From: Mixophyes australis | Lineage: Eukaryota; Chordata; Amphibia; Anura; Limnodynastidae | Direction: 5' to 3' | Assembly: GCA_036250195.1 (NCBI GenBank) | Contig: JAVHZZ010000003.1 | Coordinates: forward strand, 294,225,065 to 294,289,064 | Length of the DNA: 64,000 nucleotides | Part shown: positions 57,100 through 64,000 of the stretch, one piece after another | How the letters are laid out: each line of letters starts with the position of its first letter | Position numbering within the stretch: the stretch's first letter is position 1 | Notes under the pieces: generated by a model | Told to the model about the DNA's origin: nothing | The model's database searches: none | What the model saw: the letters and a program-made list of their open reading frames with translations, nothing else | Position numbers and translations under genes: made by a program

Positions 57100-58850
57100 A
57101 ACATAACTTTGACAGTTCCCCCATTTGATAGTTACACCAACTAGCACACTGTATTTTATGAGTCTTTATTTGTTTATACGGTTCTATAGTTTCTTCCTCT
57201 GTAATACTAACTATTTCAATTACTCTACTTATTTGTTTTCTTGCAAAATTTTAAAAATACTGGTATACATTATAATACAAAATGGATAATCAATAATATT
57301 TCTAATGAATGCAGCAATGATTCGAACCATGTACTGAAACCTGGAAAACGTTGGTTTTTTTAATCTAACCACAAATATGATGTATCTACTGCAGATAATG
57401 TCATGTATCCTTGCAACACCTTTCTTCATTTTTCACTACTTCATCCATATAATTATCAATTATCTTCCTTAGATTATCTGTGTCCTTTGTCAGAAAGGTA
57501 CAACTTTATGTTCCATAATTCATTTGTAATGTTACTATTTGTGCAATGAGATATTTTAAGATCAATCTATGTTGTATTAATGTTGTTTTAAAAATTTGAA
57601 AATCATTTTACAACATAATAGAAAGTTTCACAATACACATTAGTTATCTATCAGTGTAACTAAACCTTTGATATAAAACCAATTCTATCTTTAAAACCTA
57701 AATATTCTAATGCAATCAAGACTTGTACACTAGTTGATTCACTAATAAGTCGTGGTACTGGTTGTTTTCCACTTTTTTCATCACTTCTTTTCTTTCTTGT
57801 TTTTGAATTATCTATTGAATGCTTTTGCTGTACAATTTCTTTTAAATCATTATGTGTAAATTTATTAACGACTGGAATTACCCTTACCTAGATAACATAT
57901 TCTACCTTAATTCAGTGGTAAACACTTATATGCCTTAATTTCACATTTGTAATATATTATCTGATAAAATACATGGCATTGATATATGTAATATATGTGC
58001 AGAGAATATGTATAAAATTTTTATTTGTATTATTCTCTAATTGCTCTTTGCAATCACCATCTTGTAAAGTTATATTACAATATTTTGATGCTACCATTCC
58101 CAAATATCTCTTTGATTCAACATATCTAAATTTTGGATTTTTAAATACAGGACTTTTCCCAATTTTACCTAAATGTTTATTTCTCTCCTCTATTAAAAGC
58201 CATTACAATCAAGCCAAACCACTTAAGTTCCCAAGTTTTAACCTCTTGTGTACTTATTACTAATTAATATACTAATTAATAAATATATCACTTTCAGTCA
58301 ATATATGTGGCAACAATTTTAAGTAAAAAAGTGAAGTTTATATTTCCCAGCAACTGGTCTTACTTCTAGCAAACTAAGCAACTCTGTGAAATGTAAAGGT
58401 TCTGGCAACAATTCAACATTTTGGTATAGTGTATTTGGTATTCAACATATAGTGTATGTGTACATATGCAACTATTAGTCTTTTTAATTGCTCTTCTTAT
58501 TTTACCATTTTACCTTTCTGCAGGAAGGATATTACAATATTGTAATATACACATTTCAGTTGGCAGTCTCTCTCCACAATCTTCAGATTCATCTCCAATT
58601 ACTTGTCTTTTAATTCTACAGTTATATGTGCCATTATTGCTTGCGTTATTAGTTGTGAATAGAATGAATGATAAAGACAGTTCTGATTCACCATTTTTCC
58701 AACTATATGCTCCCATTTTCTCAAAACCATTGCCTGATCTTACCATCAGGCCCTCAATAAAGAAATGTCCAAAAATAATATAAGGTATAACAATCAAAAA
58801 ACAGATCATGCCTATAGCAATGGCAACAGTAATGAAGATATTTTTCTTTG
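57100..58850 (-). pseudogene. env: Env relic of an endogenous retrovirus
   Basis: Minus strand, downstream of integrase, in the place of env. 58850-58740 encodes a hydrophobic segment after a KK-rich start (FITVAIAIGMICFLIVIPYI), as in a leader or signal anchor. A stretch with possible N-glycosylation sites (NNAS, NGT) follows near 58650. Near 57780-57750 there is a dibasic RKKR cleavage-like motif. Many stops and shifts separate these pieces, the surface and transmembrane regions cannot be read through, and no fusion region can be defined. Assignment rests on position plus these features. Confidence 0.5.
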
Positions 58851-58959
58851 ACTTCTGGGTCAGATACTTCTTTCAGAACCACATCATTGTCAGAGTTCTG
58901 AAACATATCTGTTCCATCTGGTTCCAAAACCTTTTTAGTATCTATGTCTTTCCAGGTCA

Positions 58960-61440
58960 GTGTCGGATTGACTACCTTCTTGCAGTGGGATGCGTGAATC
59001 CAAGTATCTCATTCAGAAAATTTCAATGCTGTGGTCATTCCCATCGATCTGTCAAACAACTAGAATATTAAAAATTTATGACCATAACATATTCTCCTGG
59101 TTGCATATCCGGACAGTTCTCAATAGGCATTTGTAGTACAATCAGTTTCAAAGTCTCTTGTTGCTTTTGTAACTGCTTACTCATCTCAATCAGGTACTTA
59201 ACAGTTGCATCTTGAATACATTTTAAAGTCTCTTGTGGGCTGATATTATTTGATATCTTCGAAACAAATCGCATCTGGCGAAAGATTGAATGGAAGTCTG
59301 GGAGTGGTTCTGATACTACACAATATTAGAGATAAAGCCTCTAACCAAACCATCACTCTACTCAGCTTATATTTGATTATATTATTAAGTCGTTCCAGTA
59401 ACTTATTTTTTTATTCCTAGTAAACACATTGTCTGAAAAAACTTACACAGTGAAATATCTATTTCTGTCACTCTCAAATATTTGTGATATACCATTTCCA
59501 TAGACAAATTAATATAACAATTTATTTGCTGTAAATAGTATAGTACAACTTTTATTATTATTATTATTAATATTTATTTATAAGGCGCCACAAGACATCC
59601 GCAGCGCCGTACAGAGACAAACAAAATCACAATACAATGGGAGACAGCACAGTACAGAAAACACAGCAACTCAGTACGCTCAATGCACAGCTAGAGAGGG
59701 CGGGGAAAGGGGAGGGAGGATCCGCAAACGACGGGGCCCAAGAAGGAGGGCGCGGAAGACAGGGAGACCCCCAGGGGGGAGGAGGGAGCGAGAGTGGACG
59801 TGGGGTGGAGGACCCTCGAGGAGGAGGGCTAAGTAGCTGGAGAGCAGAGTTAGAAGTGGTGGAAACAGGAGGAGAGATGGCCCTGCTCAGAGGAGCGTAC
59901 AATCTAAGGGGAGGGGTGGACAGACAGAGAGATGCAGGGGAGAGAGGGAGAGTAGGGGGACAGAGGCAGAAGATAAGGTAGGAAGTTAAGTGGGAGACAG
60001 AAAGGCTTTAAGAAAAAGGTGGGTTTTTAGGGCCCGTTTGAAGCTGGACAGATTAGGGGAAGTTCTGATGGAGGGAGGGAGCTTGTTCCAGTGGAGGGGG
60101 GCAGTGCGGGCGAAGTCTTGGATACGCGCGTGGGAGGAGGTTATAAGGGGGGAAGAGAGGCGACGGTCAGAGGCAGAACGGAGAGGGCAGGATGGAGCAT
60201 GAATAGAGAGGAGGGTGGAAATGTAGGGCGCAGTGGAGTTGGCGAGGGCCTTGTAGGTGAGTGTGAGGAGCTTAAAGAGGATTCTGAAGGGGAATGGGAG
60301 CCAGTGAAGGGCTAGGTAGAGGGGGGAGACAAAAGAGGAGCGGCGAGAGAGGAAAATAAGCCTAGCTGCAGCGTTAAGGACGGATCGAAGGGGATCGAGA
60401 TGAGAGTGGGGGAGGCCAGTGAGGAGGAGGTTGCAGTAGTCCAGGCGGGAGATGATCAGAGAGTGGATAAGGCATTTGGTGGCATCTTGGGAGAGGAAGG
60501 GCCGGACTTCAACTTGCAGTTGAATTACTGTTCGATCCCACTAGAAAACATGTTGCCACAAACTAGTTCATTACCCAAATACTACATTTTGGCAATTGGT
60601 TGAAGTCAATTTAAATTACCTGGAATATGTCTCTACATGAGGGATATGTGATGGTACAGATATAGCTTTACCTGGATTCTTCCTCAGGCAAATAAAACAT
60701 GAATCAGCTTTTTTACCTGCATGAGAAGAAAAACCAGGCACACACCAGTAGACATCAATAAGTCCACACATACCATCTTTGCCTAAATGAGTCAGACCAT
60801 GGGCTGCTTCTTCCAGTGCTGGTATGTAAGCCTTTGAGGTCACTGATCTATCTTTACCTTCTCTCCACATACCATTGGTATTTTATACACATCCCTTCAA
60901 CTTCCAGGGGGCCACTTCCTGGGGAAAACAAAATTTTTACATTCTGATTAATTTCTGATCAGTAATTAACTGAAACAACAACAAATTCATGGCCTGTGAA
61001 GAAATGTTAGTTAGTAATGGACTACTTACTATACCTATTGCAACTTAATCTGCCCTTTTATTACCAAATGCAATTGAATCAGTATTACTTGTGTGATAAT
61101 AACACTTAATCACTGCTATTTGCAATGACATCTGAATAGCATCTAACAACTTCTTTACATATTGAAAGTGTGCTATCGAAGTACCTACTGCAGATCAAAA
61201 ATCTCTAAACCACTATAATGCACCGATGCATTTTTACGATCTGTATAGATGTTTAATTCTTTTACTTTGCACCAAATCACAGTTATGCGCTACGTGCATA
61301 TACTATACATAACTCTCCAATCTCATTATATCTATGATAACTACCACCTGTATAAAAAATTAAATCTGCTTCCAGTGAGTGTGTATCATCTATGTCAGAT
61401 CTAGCAGTAAAGGTTCTAGACCAAACATTTCATACAGTCA
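58960..61440 (-). pseudogene. pol: Pol relic of an endogenous retrovirus: RNase H and integrase
   Basis: Minus strand. RNase H: LEADLIFYTGGSYHR (about 61385-61335; the catalytic D of DGS is G), IYTDRKNAS (about 61250), LLDAIQMSLQIAVIKCYYH (about 61135) and FGNKRAD (about 61060). Integrase zinc domain near 60870-60640: H-X3-H (HGLTHLGKDGM) and C-X2-C (CFICLRKN). Core start: IDFNQLPKC (about 60590). A repeat then interrupts (59545-60525). Integrase C-terminus: PDMQPGEYVMVINF (about 59110) and TWIHASHCKKV (about 59000). The motifs fit gamma/epsilon-type retroviruses. Numerous stops; RT mostly unreadable. Confidence 0.8.
59545..60525. repeat. Dispersed repeat inserted in the integrase relic
   Basis: Starts (TTA)n, then TAAGGCGCCACAAGACATCC and CGCAGCGCCGTACAGAGA. 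It ends around GGTTGCAGTAGTCCAGGCGG and GAGTGGATAAGGCATTTGG. Purine-rich on the plus strand, which makes long open frames without meaning. The family is shared with 56640-57040 and probably 19640-19910. Confidence 0.75.
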
Positions 61441-61799
61441 TGAACAGGAATTACTTTAGTAATAACCATATATCAGTACTCTCCTGATAAACCTCCACCC
61501 ACCCCTTGTGCATGCCCATGCACACTAAGTAAGAACATATCAGTATTAAAAATTGTACACCAACAAATGATAAGATGAAGTAGAACCATAAGAGCTCATT
61601 TTCAATTTGCAAATCTAGCAGCAAAGACATGGCGTGTTTGTGCAAAATTCATCAAAAGCAAAACAGCATACGGCATACAAAGGGTTAATAATGGCTAAGT
61701 ACTAGATATTATGCTTTTTTTCCCACAAATGCGATAATAACAATTGCTCTTAGACAGGCTCATAAGGAATGAATAACTGCTTCTAATTTGACATATTAT
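61441..61799 (-). other. Probable further part of the retroviral pol relic
   Basis: Minus strand has short stretches in keeping with the region between RT and RNase H, but nothing diagnostic. It ends at the hAT terminus. Confidence 0.35.
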
Positions 61800-62140
61800 T
61801 AGAGATGGGCGGGTCCGGTTCTCCGAGAACCGAACCCACCCGAACTTTGGGTATCCGAGTACCGAGCTGAGCAGCTCGGTACTCTCCCGCCCGTTCCGAA
61901 TCCAAATCGAGGCCGAACGTCATTGTGACGTCGTCGGATCTCGGGGCTCGGTTCTCGCGATACTTCAACTTTATAAATACACGCCTCCACAGCAATCCAT
62001 CGCCATTTGACAGAGGGAGAGAGCAGGGTGTAGTCATAGGCTAATTAGAGCAGGGACAGAGAATACAATATTGTTCTTGCAATTGCTCTAACCAAAATCG
62101 CTAGTGCAGAGAGGAAGATAGAGGTTTATTATTTTTTCTT
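61800..62140 (+). mobile_element. 5' end of a hAT element
   Basis: Begins TAGAGATGGGCGGGTCCGG after TTATT. Includes a perfect 12-bp hairpin (61857-61884). The sequence CATTGTGACG, GGATCTCGG, CGCCATTTGACAGAGGGAG matches 10590-10700. TATAAATA near 61971 may be the promoter. The element continues into the tandem array and beyond the window, so its coding part is not seen. Confidence 0.75.
61857..61884. repeat. Perfect hairpin near the hAT terminus
   Basis: Arms GAGTACCGAGCT and AGCTCGGTACTC with the 4-nt loop GAGC. Confidence 0.85.
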
Positions 62141-62148
62141 CATATTTG

Positions 62149-64000
62149 GCACTCCCCAGCGCTTTTGGGGTGTCCCCCATAATTGTGCATTAATATTTCT
62201 GGCTGTCAAAAGTCATATCTGTCAGCAGTATCTACTAAATAATTTTTAGCACTCCTCAGTGCTTTTGGGGTGTCCTCCCTAATTGTGCATTAATATTTCT
62301 GGCTGTCAAAAGTCATATCTGTCAGCAGTATCTACTAAATAATTTTTAGCACTCCTCAGTGCTTTTGGGGTGTCCTCCCTATTTGTGCATTAATATTTCT
62401 GGCTGTCAAAAGTCATATCTGTCAGCAGTATCTACTAAATAATTTTTAGCACTCCTCAGTGCTTTTGGGGTGTCCTCCCTAATTGTGCATTAATATTTCT
62501 GGCTGTCAAAAGTCATATCTGTCAGCAGTATCTACTAAATAATTTTTAGCACTCCTCAGTGCTTTTGGGGTGTCCTCCCTAATTGTGCATTAATATTTCT
62601 GGCTGTCAAAAGTCATATCTGTCAGCAGTATCTACTAAATAATTTTTAGCACTCCTCAGTGCTTTTGGGGTGTCCTCCCTAATTGTGCATTAATATTTCT
62701 GGCTGTCAAAAGTCATATCTGTCAGCAGTATCTACTAAATAATTTTTAGCACTCCTCAGTGCTTTTGGGGTGTCCTCCCTAATTGTGCATTAATATTTCT
62801 GGCTGTCAAAAGTCATATCTGTCAGCAGTATCTACTAAATAATTTTTAGCACTCCTCAGTGCTTTTGGGGTGTCCTCCCTAATTGTGCATTAATATTTCT
62901 GGCTGTCAAAAGTCATATCTGTCAGCAGTATCTACTAAATAATTTTTAGCACTCCTCAGTGCTTTTGGGGTGTCCTCCCTAATTGTGCATTAATATTTCT
63001 GGCTGTCAAAAGTCATATCTGTCAGCAGTATCTACTAAATAATTTTTAGCACTCCTCAGTGCTTTTGGGGTGTCCTCCCTAATTGTGCATTAATATTTCT
63101 GGCTGTCAAAAGTCATATCTGTCAGCAGTATCTACTAAATAATTTTTAGCACTCCTCAGTGCTTTTGGGGTGTCCTCCCTAATTGTGCATTAATATTTCT
63201 GGCTGTCAAAAGTCATATCTGTCAGCAGTATCTACTAAATAATTTTTAGCACTCCTCAGTGCTTTTGGGGTGTCCTCCCTAATTGTGCATTAATATTTCT
63301 GGCTGTCAAAAGTCATATCTGTCAGCAGTATCTACTAAATAATTTTTAGCACTCCTCAGTGCTTTTGGGGTGTCCTCCCTAATTGTGCATTAATATTTCT
63401 GGCTGTCAAAAGTCATATCTGTCAGCAGTATCTACTAAATAATTTTTAGCACTCCTCAGTGCTTTTGGGGTGTCCTCCCTATTTGTGCATTAATATTTCT
63501 GGCTGTCAAAAGTCATATCTGTCAGCAGTATCTACTAAATAATTTTTAGCACTCCTCAGTGCTTTTGGGGTGTCCTCCCTAATTGTGCATTAATATTTCT
63601 GGCTGTCAAAAGTCATATCTGTCAGCAGTATCTACTAAATAATTTTTAGCACTCCTCAGTGCTTTTGGGGTGTCCTCCCTAATTGTGCATTAATATTTCT
63701 GGCTGTCAAAAGTCATATCTGTCAGCAGTATCTACTAAATAATTTTTAGCACTCCTCAGTGCTTTTGGGGTGTCCTCCCTAATTGTGCATTAATATTTCT
63801 GGCTGTCAAAAGTCATATCTGTCAGCAGTATCTACTAAATAATTTTTAGCACTCCTCAGTGCTTTTGGGGTGTCCTCCCTAATTGTGCATTAATATTTCT
63901 GGCTGTCAAAAGTCATATCTGTCAGCAGTATCTACTAAATAATTTTTAGCACTCCTCAGTGCTTTTGGGGTGTCCTCCCTAATTGTGCATTAATATTTCT
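62149..64000 (+). repeat. 100-bp tandem array, 19 visible units
   Basis: GCTTTTGGGG recurs at exactly 62161, 62261 and so on to 63961. Units 2 onward are identical by eye except ATTTGTGCAT instead of AATTGTGCAT at 62381 and 63481. The first unit is more diverged. The array runs off the window. Each unit has TTTGGGGTGTC and GCACTCCTCAGTGC, matching the TTTGGGGT and GCACTACAAGTG blocks of the leader units at 10.8-11.1 kb. Confidence 0.97.

Noticed and set aside
59627..60315. Gly/Glu/Arg-rich frames up to 114 codons
   Set aside because: The dispersed repeat is purine-rich on one strand, so frames stay open by composition.
62149..64000. CRISPR array
   Set aside because: Units are head-to-tail with no unique spacers, in a eukaryotic transposon context.

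Overview
The window looks like vertebrate nuclear DNA, most likely from a frog or another amphibian with a large, transposon-rich genome (inference). I found no host protein-coding gene, rRNA or tRNA gene. Almost every recognisable stretch is a transposable element. The supporting evidence is chromodomain-bearing Sushi-type Ty3 elements, an L1-clade 3' end, BED-finger hAT transposases, a piggyBac relic, an endogenous retrovirus with integrase and env remnants, many fold-back MITEs with 8-bp target duplications, and long TA arrays, all in an AT-rich background.

Layout. 1-8006: a young Ty3-type LTR retrotransposon (element A). It has a 2.43-kb LTR, a serine-tRNA primer site, gag, a -1 frameshift site and a full pol frame; the left LTR is cut by the window edge. 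8.0-12.2 kb: hAT transposase relics (a C-terminal half, then a 5' half with a BED finger) around a fragment of Ty3 gag. 15.2-16.9 kb: piggyBac relic on the minus strand. 18.4-18.96 kb: Ty3 RNase H relic, minus strand. 20513-26955: a 5'-truncated L1 tail carrying a nearly complete Sushi-type chromovirus (element B, 20806-26294) with perfect target duplications at both levels. 27.7-29 kb: relic of a second kind of gag-protease. 33320-37207: minus-strand Sushi element C, itself inserted in an older LTR-like repeat and containing a foreign LTR. 39.8-41.4 kb: nested hAT-type MITEs. 41.7-43 kb: remnant element D. 45.4-46.7 kb: another hAT relic and an RT fragment. 48-57 kb: minisatellites, TA arrays, MITEs and an LTR-like repeat. 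57.1-61.7 kb: decayed endogenous retrovirus, minus strand (RNase H, integrase, env), split by a ~1-kb repeat. 61.8 kb to the end: the 5' end of a hAT element running into a very homogeneous 100-bp tandem array of 19 visible units.

How the parts relate. Elements B and C share an arrangement that looks like self-primed reverse transcription. Each has a 10-nt sequence 2 nt inside the 5' LTR that is complementary to the predicted first bases of the element's own RNA, about 30 nt downstream of a TATA box. Element A instead uses a serine tRNA. The 100-bp array at the right edge appears to be an expanded form of a three-copy, 100-bp-period repeat in the 5' leader of the hAT relic at 10.6-12.1 kb. 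Insertion order can be read at several places from nested target duplications. All family assignments come from reading motifs by eye; no database search was possible.
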